Shown one piece after another: positions 53,371 through 60,857 of a stretch of 64,000 nucleotides of DNA (positions are counted from its first letter, which is position 1; each line of letters opens with the position of its first letter). The DNA is taken from NCBI GenBank assembly GCA_902795045.1, contig CADBJU010000023.1, forward strand, positions 1 through 64,000, given 5' to 3'. The notes beneath the pieces are model-generated. The model did no database searches, was not told the DNA's origin, and saw only the letters and a list, made by a program, of their open reading frames with translations. The stretch comes from Oscillospiraceae bacterium (lineage in GTDB: Bacteria > Bacillota > Clostridia > Oscillospirales > Oscillospiraceae). Both the position numbers and the translations under genes were made by a program.

Positions 53371-53754
53371 ATGGAAAACGAACAGCAGATCTATTATCAC
53401 GACCATGGCGACGGCCATGTCCACGCCCATGAGCTGGAGCCGGAGCATGCCCACAGCCACGAGCACACCCACTCCCACGAGGGGGAGCACACCCACCGCC
53501 ACGACCACACCCAGACCAAGGCGGTGGTCAACCGCCTGGCCCGCGCTATCGGGCATCTGGAGTCCGTCAAGCGCATGGTGGAGGACGGGCGCGACTGTAC
53601 CGAGGTGCTGGTACAGCTTGCGGCGGTGCGCTCGGCGCTCAACAGCACGGCGAAGATCATCCTCAAGGATCACATCGAGCACTGCATCGCCGGTGTAGAC
53701 AGCGGCGACCACGCGCTGGAAGAGCTCAACGAGGCAATCGACAAGTTTATATAA
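53371..53754 (+). CDS. CsoR/RcnR-family metal-sensing repressor with His-rich N-terminus
   Basis: 127 residues. The first about 48 are an unusual His-rich tail (HDHGDGHVHAHELEPEHAHS and onward, over 15 His). The DUF156 core follows: VNRLARAIGHLESVKRMVEDGRDC, LVQLAAVRSAL and DHIEHC. The Cys of GRDC, and the His and Cys of HIEHC, match the Cys-His-Cys metal site of copper-type CsoR. The tail suggests nickel, cobalt or zinc buffering. No metal transporter lies beside it, so the regulated target is unknown. Confidence 0.87.
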   Translation: MENEQQIYYHDHGDGHVHAHELEPEHAHSHEHTHSHEGEHTHRHDHTQTKAVVNRLARAIGHLESVKRMVEDGRDCTEVLVQLAAVRSALNSTAKIILKDHIEHCIAGVDSGDHALEELNEAIDKFI

Positions 53755-53764
53755 ACACGAAAAT

Positions 53765-53800
53765 CCCGCCTGACGCGTCAGCATCAGGCGGGCTGCTTTA
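53765..53800 (+). terminator. Terminator after CsoR-like gene
   Basis: CCCGCCTGA and TCAGGCGGG, 9-base perfect stem, then a T-rich tail. Confidence 0.8.
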
Positions 53801-53820
53801 TGCTTTTACTGTTACTGCTC

Positions 53821-53986
53821 ATACTATTCCCTAACAGAAACCGGACAGTCCTTCCGGCAAAATTTGCGCCATGCTTCGTTAAAGTCCTTGACCATATATC
53901 TCCATTATGCTCTGCGACCTTTGCCTCGCCTGACACAAATTTTGATCGGAATTCCTTGTCTGCTTTCTATCAGGGAATAGTATCAG
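53821..53986. mobile_element. MITE-like element with ACTATTCCCT ends
   Basis: ACTATTCCCTAACAG near 53821 is mirrored by CTATCAGGGAATAGTAT at its right end, giving inverted ends about 15 bases long around a core that encodes nothing convincing. AAATTTG and CAAATTT form an inner pair. An open frame spanning 53800-54216 reads through this and repeat D and is not called. Confidence 0.45.
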
Positions 53987-53993
53987 AAGACAT

Positions 53994-54164
53994 TACCTGC
54001 GGTTTGCGCCCCCCATTCTTTTCTTTTCGTCTTGCCGAAAAGAAAAGAACGCGCCGCGCCCGGTGTAAGAAAAGAAAAGGGCGCTATCAGGTGGTATACG
54101 GTCCTGCGCCTCGCCGACCGCGGAGGGCTTCGCTTACGCTCGCGCCGCTGCCTGGTAGTGAAGT
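53994..54164. repeat. Repeat D copy 2
   Basis: Same order as the copy at 29675: a CATTCTTTTCTTTTCG-type hairpin arm, GCGCCGCGCCCGGTGTAAGA, GGTGGTATACGGTCCTGCGC, GGCTTCGCTTACGCTCGCGC and CTGGTAGTGAAG. Confidence 0.78.
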
Positions 54165-54174
54165 GGTAACAGCT

Positions 54175-54206
54175 TGTCATTCTGAGCGAAGCGAAGAATC
54201 TTTTAC
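54175..54206. repeat. Repeat E half copy
   Basis: TTGTCATTCTGAGCGAAGCG followed by AAGAATCTTTT, the left arm only, joined directly to the end of repeat D. Confidence 0.65.
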
Positions 54207-54242
54207 TCACTCGTAAGTCAAGATAAAAGAATGCTTTCTGTA

Positions 54243-54872
54243 TTAAATCCCTTTCCTGTACAGCAGGTACGAGTACACTATCGGGAGCAGCACCATCACC
54301 GCAAGCGGGAGCACGAAGGCCGGGACGCTCCAGCCAATAAAGCTCATGACGATGAAGTATACGCCGCCCAGCACCCACAGAAAGCCCGCGAGCCGATGTG
54401 TGCGGTTCCAGTTTTCCTCGCTGGCCAGGGTCCACGGGAGCTTGATGCCCATGGTGTAGCTCTGCTTGGTCTTGGGCAGATAGTTGCCGATGAGGATGAA
54501 CAGTACGCCCATGAACACCGGCAGCACCCGCTCGATGCGCACATCATAGCCCAGTGCCCGCCCCAGCGTAAGCCCTGAGCAAATCAGGGACAGCACAGGG
54601 ATCGTCCAGATCGTGATGTTGACAAGAGCGCCGCTCATGTTCTCATGCTTCGGGTCAGCCCTCAGCATGATGGGCAGCAGCAGATTCACCGCCAGCAGGA
54701 TCGCGGGCAGGCCGAAGACCGCGAAGGCGCGGCTCGACCAGCCGTCGGGGTTGCCGTTTAGGTCAAAGTGTGTCGCGATCGTCTCGGGCAGGCGCTTGTA
54801 GACCAGTGCCCCGACGATGATCGGCAGCAGGCAGATCAGTGACGTGATCACAAGCGTTTTCTTATTCTTCAT
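54243..54872 (-). CDS. SdpI-family membrane protein
   Basis: 209 residues with six hydrophobic segments. Residues 1-60 match DUF1648 (LPETIATHFDLNGNPDGWSS), the rest SdpI (IGNYLPKTKQSYTMGIKLPWTLASEENWNRTHRLAG). In Bacillus, SdpI gives immunity to the SDP toxin and sequesters SdpR at the membrane. No SdpC toxin is seen here, so a role in sensing or resisting foreign toxin is a guess. It overlaps the sdpR-like gene by 11 bases. Confidence 0.88.
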   Translation of the reverse strand: MKNKKTLVITSLICLLPIIVGALVYKRLPETIATHFDLNGNPDGWSSRAFAVFGLPAILLAVNLLLPIMLRADPKHENMSGALVNITIWTIPVLSLICSGLTLGRALGYDVRIERVLPVFMGVLFILIGNYLPKTKQSYTMGIKLPWTLASEENWNRTHRLAGFLWVLGGVYFIVMSFIGWSVPAFVLPLAVMVLLPIVYSYLLYRKGI

Positions 54873-55140
54873 GCTCCTCCACTCCTTTCAGGCTTTGCAG
54901 CCAGAGCAGCACTTCCTCCAGTACGGAGGCGTTCAGACTGTAATAAATAAAGTTCTTCTCCCGGCTCTCGAACACGAGGCCGGCTTTTTTGAGCTGTGAC
55001 AGGTGATAGGACACCGTCGCGCCCGTCATGTCGAAGCGCCCGGCGATGTCCCCGGCGGTCATGCGCCCGGACTTGAGCATATTCAAAATCTCCCGCCGCG
55101 CCGGATCGGACAGCGCCTTCATGGTCTCACTGAAGCCCAC
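54862..55140 (-). CDS. ArsR-family autorepressor, SdpR type
   Basis: 92 residues from GTG 55140. Winged HTH: GFSETMKALSDPARREILNML, TAGDIAGRFDMTGATVSYHLSQLKKAGLV and REKNFIYYSLN. No Cys metal site as in metal-sensing ArsR proteins. The pairing with SdpI and two perfect palindromes around its promoter fit the SdpR model, in which the repressor controls its own operon. The overlap with the SdpI gene implies coupled translation. Confidence 0.9.
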   Translation of the reverse strand: MGFSETMKALSDPARREILNMLKSGRMTAGDIAGRFDMTGATVSYHLSQLKKAGLVFESREKNFIYYSLNASVLEEVLLWLQSLKGVEEHEE

Positions 55141-55156
55141 GGCTCCTCACTCCTGC

Positions 55157-55176
55157 ATTTAGAATTTTTTCTAAAT
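55157..55176 (-). promoter_or_regulatory. SdpR operator 1
   Basis: ATTTAGAA-TTTT-TTCTAAAT, a perfect 8-base palindrome, lying just downstream of the -10 box (over the transcript start). Confidence 0.75.
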
Positions 55177-55178
55177 AG

Positions 55179-55207
55179 ATAATAGCACGATGCGAATAGG
55201 TTGTCAA
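55179..55207 (-). promoter_or_regulatory. sdpRI promoter
   Basis: Minus strand TTGACA (55202-55207), 17-base spacer, TATTAT (55179-55184). Confidence 0.8.
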
Positions 55208-55212
55208 CAGGC

Positions 55213-55232
55213 ATTTAGAATTTTTTCTAAAT
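55213..55232 (-). promoter_or_regulatory. SdpR operator 2
   Basis: A second identical ATTTAGAA-TTTT-TTCTAAAT palindrome, just upstream of the -35 box and 56 bases from the first. Confidence 0.75.
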
Positions 55233-55244
55233 ACCTGGAGAAAG

Positions 55245-55316
55245 TCATCCTGAGCGAAGCGGAGGATCTTTCGTGCGTGTTGAGGGGAAGATCCTTCGCT
55301 TCGCTCAGGATGACAG
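55245..55316. repeat. Repeat E copy, perfect palindrome
   Basis: GTCATCCTGAGCGAAGCG and GAGGATCTT are mirrored by AAGATCCTTCGCTTCGCTCA and GGATGAC, making a long hairpin. It lies at the 3' end of the hydrolase gene. Confidence 0.8.
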
Positions 55317-55322
55317 GTTTCT

Positions 55323-56231
55323 TTACTTCGTATTGCTGCGTATAAAGCCGATCAGCTCGTCGAAATACCGCTCGGTCTCCGAACTGCCGGAGGCCACATG
55401 GACCGCTTCGGCATAGGAGGAACGGCGCTTTTCGGCCGCGCAGGCGTCATAGCACAGCTTGAGGTTTTCGCAGGGCACCACCGGGTCCTTCTCGCCGTGG
55501 ATGAAAAGCATGGGCACCTTGCAGCGACTGAGGGACGCGCTCCGCGGATCGTCAATACGGAATCCCTTGAACAGGCGGCAGTGGACACCCAGCAGCCAGA
55601 GGACGAATTGCTTGCCCGGCAGCTTCGGCATGGCCTGCTTGCAGCTGTAGAGGATCTGGGGCTTGAGGTTTTCATAGCCGCAGTCGGCCACTGCGCAGCG
55701 GACGTTCTTCGGCAGCTCCTCCCCGACAGCGCCCATCACCGTGTTGCCGCCCATGGACCAGCCGAAGAGCGCGATCTTCCCGTCCGGTCTGCGGCGGGCG
55801 ATCTCCCATGCCCAGTCCGCGGCGTCGAATTTTTCCTTTGTCCCCATGGTGTAATACCGGCCCTCGCTGATGCCGTGGGCGCGATGGAAGACCAGCAGCA
55901 CGTTCATCCCGCTCTCATACAGCTTTGATGCGATGCCGCTCAGCTCCTCCGGCCCGCCCCGGTAGCCGTGAAAGAGAATGACCGTCACGTCTGCCCCCTG
56001 ATCGTAGAGCCAGCCCCTGAGGCGCAGACCGTCCCGGCTGGTGATCTGCAGCGCCCGGCGGTCGGGCCGCTCGAAGAAGTCCCGGTCAAACAGAATGCGC
56101 TCGTCGTCCAGATTGGACCAGGGCACTCTGTCGTTCCGGCTGAAGGTATAGCGGAAGAAGTACTCCGCCTCGGCATAGAGCAGAACAGGCAGCGCTGCCG
56201 CCGCTGTCGTCGCCGCGATCGGGAGCTTCAT
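55323..56231 (-). CDS. Membrane-anchored alpha/beta hydrolase
   Basis: 302 residues from ATG 56231, with AGGAGG 8 bases upstream. One N-terminal hydrophobic segment (residues about 4-20), then an alpha/beta hydrolase fold. Oxyanion region ILFHGYRGGPEE, nucleophile Ser in GWSMGGN, acid near HGEKDPVVP and a late His in AVHVASG. It is similar to YqkD-type hydrolases. The substrate is unknown. Confidence 0.85.
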   Translation of the reverse strand: MKLPIAATTAAAALPVLLYAEAEYFFRYTFSRNDRVPWSNLDDERILFDRDFFERPDRRALQITSRDGLRLRGWLYDQGADVTVILFHGYRGGPEELSGIASKLYESGMNVLLVFHRAHGISEGRYYTMGTKEKFDAADWAWEIARRRPDGKIALFGWSMGGNTVMGAVGEELPKNVRCAVADCGYENLKPQILYSCKQAMPKLPGKQFVLWLLGVHCRLFKGFRIDDPRSASLSRCKVPMLFIHGEKDPVVPCENLKLCYDACAAEKRRSSYAEAVHVASGSSETERYFDELIGFIRSNTK

Positions 56232-56258
56232 GGCATTCCCTCCTGTCATTTTTCTTTT

Positions 56259-56408
56259 TATGCGTATCGGCTTTAATCAGCTAATCCCGTCATTGCGAGC
56301 CAGTGCGCACACTGGCGTGGCAATCCGCCCGCCGGAGGCCCTTAACAACTCAGAAATCGCAATGACAGACCGGGAACTGGTTCTTGCTGAGTTAAGCCGA
56401 TACCCATA
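56259..56408. repeat. Repeat A copy 5 (short form)
   Basis: 150 bases from TATGCGTATCGGC to GCCGATACCCATA, almost the same as the copy at 17868. Confidence 0.88.
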
Positions 56409-56521
56409 TTTCTTTTTTATATTATAACTTCTCTTCTCTCAGGGTGCAAGAACAGGCTGTTGAAAAACGGACCGCAATATGGTAAGGTAAGGACAACAGA
56501 TCATTCCGAGGAAGTGAGCCC

Positions 56522-57196
56522 ATGACCAGACGCCTGTGCCTTGTCCTTGCGGCGCTGCTGCTTGTCCTGCTGCTGGCAGGCTGCGCACGCACGAAAGCAC
56601 CGGAACCCACGCCGGCACCCACACCCGAGTCGACCGCGGAGCCTACACCCACCCCCACGCCTGAGCCCACGCCGGACGGCAGCGCCGTGGACAGGATCGG
56701 CGCGCTCATCGACAGCGGCAGCTATTACGAGGCCTTCCGGGCGCTGGTCAAGCTGGAGGAGGAATACCGCGACAACGAATCTGCGCTCAAGCTCTGCGAG
56801 ACACAGTTTGAGCGCCTCGATCAGCTTCTCAGGGAGCAGGAGCCGGAGACCGGGACCGAACTCTCCCGCACGTTCACGGTACAGGGCGGGGGCGTGCTGG
56901 AGATCGACGCCTTCAGCGGCCCGGTGCTGGTGCGGGTGACGGACGAGTACGCTGCCCTCGAGGGCAATCCCGATCCCCCCTCGGTCACCTTCTATGTGCG
57001 CCAGGGCGAGACGGGCCGGACCAATCTGCCCGCCGGGACCTACCGCGTGGCCTACCAGGTGGGCTACCGCTGGTTCGGGGACGAGACCGGCTTCGGTGAA
57101 TACTGCACGGTCGGGGAGCTTCCCGATCCGCTTGTCATCGACTTTTATATGCAGGGCCAGTGGGCAAGCTACAGCAATATCAAGATCACGCTCTGA
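56522..57196 (+). CDS. Lipoprotein of unknown function
   Basis: 224 residues. The signal peptide ends in the lipobox LLAGC (Cys near 21), so it is anchored outside the membrane. A Pro/Thr-rich linker (PEPTPAPTPES, about 28-55) spans to a helical part (about 58-100, IDSGSYYEAFRALVKLEEEY). A beta-rich domain with Gly/Asp turns (about 115-224) ends the protein. I do not recognise the family. The ribosome site AGGAAGTGAG precedes ATG 56522. It lies upstream of htrA, in the same direction. Confidence 0.75.
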   Translation: MTRRLCLVLAALLLVLLLAGCARTKAPEPTPAPTPESTAEPTPTPTPEPTPDGSAVDRIGALIDSGSYYEAFRALVKLEEEYRDNESALKLCETQFERLDQLLREQEPETGTELSRTFTVQGGGVLEIDAFSGPVLVRVTDEYAALEGNPDPPSVTFYVRQGETGRTNLPAGTYRVAYQVGYRWFGDETGFGEYCTVGELPDPLVIDFYMQGQWASYSNIKITL

Positions 57197-57261
57197 GCGC
57201 CGCTGTCCGAACGTTTAAAAATCCTTGTTCCTTTGTTCATGACAGGGACACAAATTTCACG

Positions 57262-57267
57262 TATAGT
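57262..57267 (+). promoter_or_regulatory. Possible htrA -10 box
   Basis: TATAGT, with a weak ATGACA 17 bases upstream (57239-57244). Confidence 0.35.
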
Positions 57268-57321
57268 AAGGCACGTAAACCGAAAGCAGATCATTCCAGA
57301 ATCAAGAAGGTTTTGAGAGCA

Positions 57322-58707
57322 ATGTTCGATCCGGAAGACGAATTCAGAACGGTGAACGATAAGCCGCAGGGCACGGATACCGACCGGGTCAACGGCGAAT
57401 ACCACTATAAAAGCGCGTATACCGACCGCATCTATTCCGACGCGCACTATGTACGCGCCGACGAGAGCACCACGCCCCCACGCTACTACACCCCGCCCGA
57501 GCGCCCCGTGCGCCAGAGCCGGACGGAAAAGAGCAGGAAGGGCGTAAGCCCCGGCGCACTGATCGCCTGCTGCCTCATCTGCGCCATCCTCGGCGGGCTG
57601 GGCGGCGCGGCCCTTGTGGGACGCGGCATGGAGGGCAGACTCAGCGCCCTCTCCCAGAGCGTGGAGGAGCTCGGCGAGAGCGCCCGCCAGCCCACGGTCA
57701 TCAAGCAGAGCACCGGCGGCAGCGCCGGCAGCGTCTCCGCGTCCGAGACCGCATACAGCGGCGTCATGAGCGCGGGAGACCTCTACGACATGGCCTGCGA
57801 GCAGGTGGTCGGCGTCACGACCGAAGTCACCTATATGAACTACTTCGGCATGCGCACTTCCGCCGCCGTCAGCGGCTCGGGCTTTATCATCACAGACGAC
57901 GGCTATATTCTCACCAACTTCCACGTCATTGAGGATGCCTACAAGGCGGGACTCGATGTGAACGTGATGACACACGACGGCACCCGCTACCCGGCCCAGA
58001 TCGTGGGCGTGGAGGCGGACAACGATGTGGCCGTGCTCAAGATCGACGCTAACGGCCTCAACGCCGCCACCCTCGGCAACAGCGACAGCCTGCGCGTGGG
58101 CGATACGATCTACGCCGTGGGCAACCCCCTCGGCGAGCTGGAGTTTTCCATGACCACCGGGCACGTCAGCGCCAAGGACCGCAGCATCTCCACCGACTCC
58201 AAGGGCACCGAGATCACTATGTTCCAGATCGACGCCGCCGTCAACTCCGGCAACTCCGGCGGCCCCGTGTACAACGCCCGGGGCGAGGTGGTCGGCATCG
58301 TGACCGCCAAATATAAAAGCTCCGGCGTGGAGGGCATAGGCTTTGCCATCCCCATCAGCGACGCCGTCAGCATCGCCCAGGACCTGCTGACCACCGGCTA
58401 TGTCACCGGCAAGGCGCATCTGGGCGTGTCGGTCAACTCCAAGTATAACGAGATGTATGCCCAGTACTACGGCTGGCCCGTAGGCGCGTACATCGACAGC
58501 GTGGACCCCGGCAGCAGCGCCGAGCTTGCGGGCATTCAGGCGGGCGACATCATCACCGCCATCGGCAACGAGCCGGTCCGCAGCTATGACGATCTGCGCA
58601 TCGCCATCAAGCACCACGCCGCAGGCGAGACGACGGATATCGCGCTCTACCGCGCCGATGAAAACCACGTCGTATCCGTCACCTTTGACGAGGAACGGCC
58701 CGCCTGA
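57322..58707 (+). CDS. htrA: HtrA/DegP-like serine protease
   Basis: 461 residues from ATG 57322; the long open frame upstream overlaps the lipoprotein gene and is not used. A cytoplasmic Tyr/Arg-rich tail of about 75 residues is followed by one membrane span (about 76-99), a trypsin-like domain with H201 (NFHVIEDA), D235 (NDVAVLKI) and S312 (NSGNSGGPV), and one PDZ domain (ending about 450). It degrades or refolds damaged exported proteins on the outer face of the membrane. The arrangement is that of Firmicute HtrA. Confidence 0.94.
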   Translation: MFDPEDEFRTVNDKPQGTDTDRVNGEYHYKSAYTDRIYSDAHYVRADESTTPPRYYTPPERPVRQSRTEKSRKGVSPGALIACCLICAILGGLGGAALVGRGMEGRLSALSQSVEELGESARQPTVIKQSTGGSAGSVSASETAYSGVMSAGDLYDMACEQVVGVTTEVTYMNYFGMRTSAAVSGSGFIITDDGYILTNFHVIEDAYKAGLDVNVMTHDGTRYPAQIVGVEADNDVAVLKIDANGLNAATLGNSDSLRVGDTIYAVGNPLGELEFSMTTGHVSAKDRSISTDSKGTEITMFQIDAAVNSGNSGGPVYNARGEVVGIVTAKYKSSGVEGIGFAIPISDAVSIAQDLLTTGYVTGKAHLGVSVNSKYNEMYAQYYGWPVGAYIDSVDPGSSAELAGIQAGDIITAIGNEPVRSYDDLRIAIKHHAAGETTDIALYRADENHVVSVTFDEERPA

Positions 58708-58764
58708 TGATTGATTTGCTACCTCTCTTTCTCCTATAAATCCTCTCTTTTCTCCCAAAACGAA

Positions 58765-58799
58765 GGCCCGTGCGGTTCGCCGCACGGGTCTTTGTTTTA
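58765..58799 (+). terminator. htrA terminator
   Basis: GCCCGTGCGG, TTCG loop, CCGCACGGGT, then CTTTGTTTT. Confidence 0.85.
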
Positions 58800-58805
58800 T
58801 ACTGT

Positions 58806-59030
58806 TTGGACGCAGCTATCCCCGTCACTGCAAGCCGATGCTCCTCAAGGCGCAGGATCTGCCCTTTGGGGTTCAATCCGCCCGCCGGAGGCGCAGCCCC
58901 TTGCAGAGCGTGAACTGACCGCCGGGATTGCGGATTGCCGAACCAACGCGACGCGCGAGAAAGGCGTGACGCGATCCTTGCTTGTCGTGACATCGGTCAC
59001 CGGTTCGCAATGACGGGACAGGGTATCCCA
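58806..59030. repeat. Degenerate repeat A copy
   Basis: Retains CCCGTCACTGCAAGCC, CAATCCGCCCGCCGGAGGCG and GACATCGGTCACCGGTTCGC...AATGACGGGA from family A, with the ATCGGC ends lost. It fills the gap before the next gene. Confidence 0.5.
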
Positions 59031-59034
59031 ATGC

Positions 59035-60273
59035 TTACTCGAAGTCCAGCACTCTCTTCATGCGGATGAGAGTGAGGCGGTTGCGAATGGCGGCGGAGAT
59101 GTCCAGCATCTCGTCGGCCAGGGCCGGGTCGATGCCGATATGCTCGGGCAGATACTTGCAGCCGCAGTCGGAGTAGAGCTTCTCCATCTCCTCGACGGAG
59201 GGAAGGGCGTCCAGCATGGCCTTGATCTCGTCCCAGCGGTCCACAATGTTCTGGGGATCGAAGGTGCCGAGGACATCGTTCTCGTTTTCTTTCATGATAC
59301 CGTCGGCCAGACGTTCGCCGAACTTCTCCACAACCCAGTCACGGGTAAGCGGCACGAAGGGCCTGGCCTTGGGCTTCATGCCCGCCAGCTTGTGGTACTC
59401 GCGGATGCAGGCGAAGGTGCCCACGCCCACGCACTCGCCGTGGATGCCCTCGGCCTTTTCAAAGCGCGGCGGCTTCATCTCCACAAGGTGGGCCATCAGG
59501 TGCTCGGCACCGGAGGCGGCGCGGGAATGGTCGAGCAGCTGCATGGTCAGGCCGCTCTCCATCTGGGCCATGGTCATGGCCTCGTGGTCGGCAATGCCGG
59601 TGGCGGCGTATTTGTCCGCCGCGTCGCGCATGAGCTTGAGGGCGTGCTCGGCAAGGTCGGCGACCATGGGGCAGTAGTACTCGCCGTCCACCAGGTGGGA
59701 CATGCGCCAGTCGGCGAGAGAGGTGTACTTTGCCAGGATATCGTTGATGCCGCTGGCAATCAGGCGTTTGGGCGCGCCGCTGATGATGTCAAGGTCGGCA
59801 ACCACGAGGACGGGGGCGCACATCGGGGTGGACTTCTTCTGACCGTTCATGATGGCCGAGCAGATGTTGGCGGTGAAGCCGTCGGAGGAGGCCAGGGTCG
59901 GGATGGCAACGAAGGGGATGCCCAGCTTGTAGGCGGGGTAGCGGCCGAAGTCCATGATGGTGCCCGCGCCGACGGCGACGATCACCTCGGGGGAATCCAG
60001 ATCCTTCATCATCTTCTCGATGAGGATGTCCTCAGCTCTCAGGCCGTTGGGGTCAAGGACGATGTTTTGGTCGGCTTTGACGTGCTTGCCCTCGGTGAGC
60101 TTCCAGGTGATCTCATCGTAGACCACCGTGCGCCTGCCGGTAAGGCCCAGCTCCTGCATGTACTCCTCAAAATGGTCGATGGCCTTCTCGGCCACGACGA
60201 CCTTGCGGGTCTCCAGGGTATGCTCACGTCCGCAGACGCATTTGCCGGTATATTGTTCGCAATCCATGATCAT
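59035..60273 (-). CDS. egsA: sn-glycerol-1-phosphate dehydrogenase (EgsA/AraM family)
   Basis: 412 residues. Iron/zinc alcohol dehydrogenase superfamily, glycerol-1-phosphate dehydrogenase branch: VAVGAGTIMDFGRYPAYK (NAD-binding), IPTLASSDGFTANICSAIM, and metal ligands in the GINDILAKYTSLADW, EHLMAHL and HGECVGVG segments. It reduces dihydroxyacetone phosphate to sn-glycerol-1-phosphate, the enantiomer used in archaeal lipids. In Bacillus AraM serves a prenyl-glycerol-phosphate of unknown role. GGAGG lies 9 bases before ATG 60273. There is no archaeal-type lipid synthase (PcrB) in the window. Confidence 0.9.
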   Translation of the reverse strand: MIMDCEQYTGKCVCGREHTLETRKVVVAEKAIDHFEEYMQELGLTGRRTVVYDEITWKLTEGKHVKADQNIVLDPNGLRAEDILIEKMMKDLDSPEVIVAVGAGTIMDFGRYPAYKLGIPFVAIPTLASSDGFTANICSAIMNGQKKSTPMCAPVLVVADLDIISGAPKRLIASGINDILAKYTSLADWRMSHLVDGEYYCPMVADLAEHALKLMRDAADKYAATGIADHEAMTMAQMESGLTMQLLDHSRAASGAEHLMAHLVEMKPPRFEKAEGIHGECVGVGTFACIREYHKLAGMKPKARPFVPLTRDWVVEKFGERLADGIMKENENDVLGTFDPQNIVDRWDEIKAMLDALPSVEEMEKLYSDCGCKYLPEHIGIDPALADEMLDISAAIRNRLTLIRMKRVLDFE

Positions 60274-60446
60274 GGGGCGATACCTCCATTATAAATAGTA
60301 AATCCATTGAAAGTTTACCATATTCGGCAGAAGCTTACAAGTGGCGAAACGTTCAATCCGGGGACGGCTTTTCCGGTCAAATTTCACAAGCGGGGCCGCC
60401 CGGCTGTCAAAAAGTTGGGGGAATCGTAAAAAATAAATGTCAGCGC

Positions 60447-60475
60447 TTGACAGCTTCGATTTGCTGTGCTAAAGT
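60447..60475 (+). promoter_or_regulatory. Promoter upstream of the liv region
   Basis: TTGACA (60447-60452), 17-base spacer, TAAAGT (60470-60475). It would start a transcript through the small membrane ORF and two terminator hairpins before livJ. Confidence 0.7.
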
Positions 60476-60506
60476 GATGACACTTTCAGGGAAGGAGAAG
60501 CGAAGG

Positions 60507-60770
60507 ATGACCGCTCGTTTTTTTGCCGGTTCTCATACGCAGGACTCAAACGACGCAAGCTTTGAGTCTGCCTTCGCATGCGCTTCTTTCTTTGCCGCCC
60601 TGCTGCTTTTGATTGACACTGTGATCGCAGTGTCAATTTTTGTTTCCGCCGATATTGCCACCCTGCTTGTCGGCCTCGGTGTCGCTTTTTTGGCAGATGT
60701 TGTACTTCTGCACGTACTGCTTAAGCTATTGAATGTGGAACGATCAAAAACGTCAGCGGCTTCAGTCTGA
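60507..60770 (+). CDS. Small membrane protein or leader ORF
   Basis: 87 residues from ATG 60507 (AAGGAG upstream). After a polar start rich in Ser/Asp, two hydrophobic segments at about 25-46 and 50-75 are strongly Leu/Val/Ile rich (FLADVVLLHVLLKLLNVE). A terminator-like hairpin lies inside the coding region. It precedes a branched-chain amino acid transporter, so a leader-peptide role is conceivable, but a hydrophobic protein is Leu/Val-rich anyway. I know no family. Could be non-coding. Confidence 0.45.
   Translation: MTARFFAGSHTQDSNDASFESAFACASFFAALLLLIDTVIAVSIFVSADIATLLVGLGVAFLADVVLLHVLLKLLNVERSKTSAASV
60613..60641 (+). terminator. Terminator-like hairpin inside the small ORF
   Basis: TTGACACTG and CAGTGTCAA form a 9-base perfect stem with a six-base loop, followed by TTTTT. 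Confidence 0.55.
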
Positions 60771-60780
60771 TACACAGATT

Positions 60781-60812
60781 GACCCCGACCGTTTTGGTCG
60801 GGGTCGATTTTT
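60781..60812 (+). terminator. Terminator before livJ
   Basis: GACCCCGACC and GGTCGGGGTC form a 10-base perfect stem with a GTTTT loop, followed by GATTTTT. It lies 45 bases before livJ, so livJ needs read-through or a promoter of its own. Confidence 0.88.
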
Positions 60813-60857
60813 GTATGATAAAGTTGTAATCCCAAATTTTGAAAAGGAGAAATCAAC

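Noticed and set aside
50361..53372. 1003-residue open frame opposite the coiled-coil gene, riboswitch and metK
   Set aside because: It crosses a SAM-I riboswitch and metK on the other strand and shows no domain.
53800..54216. 138-residue open frame after the CsoR-like gene
   Set aside because: Its sequence is read-through of a MITE-like element, repeat D and half of repeat E (it ends CHSERSEES), and it has no ribosome site.
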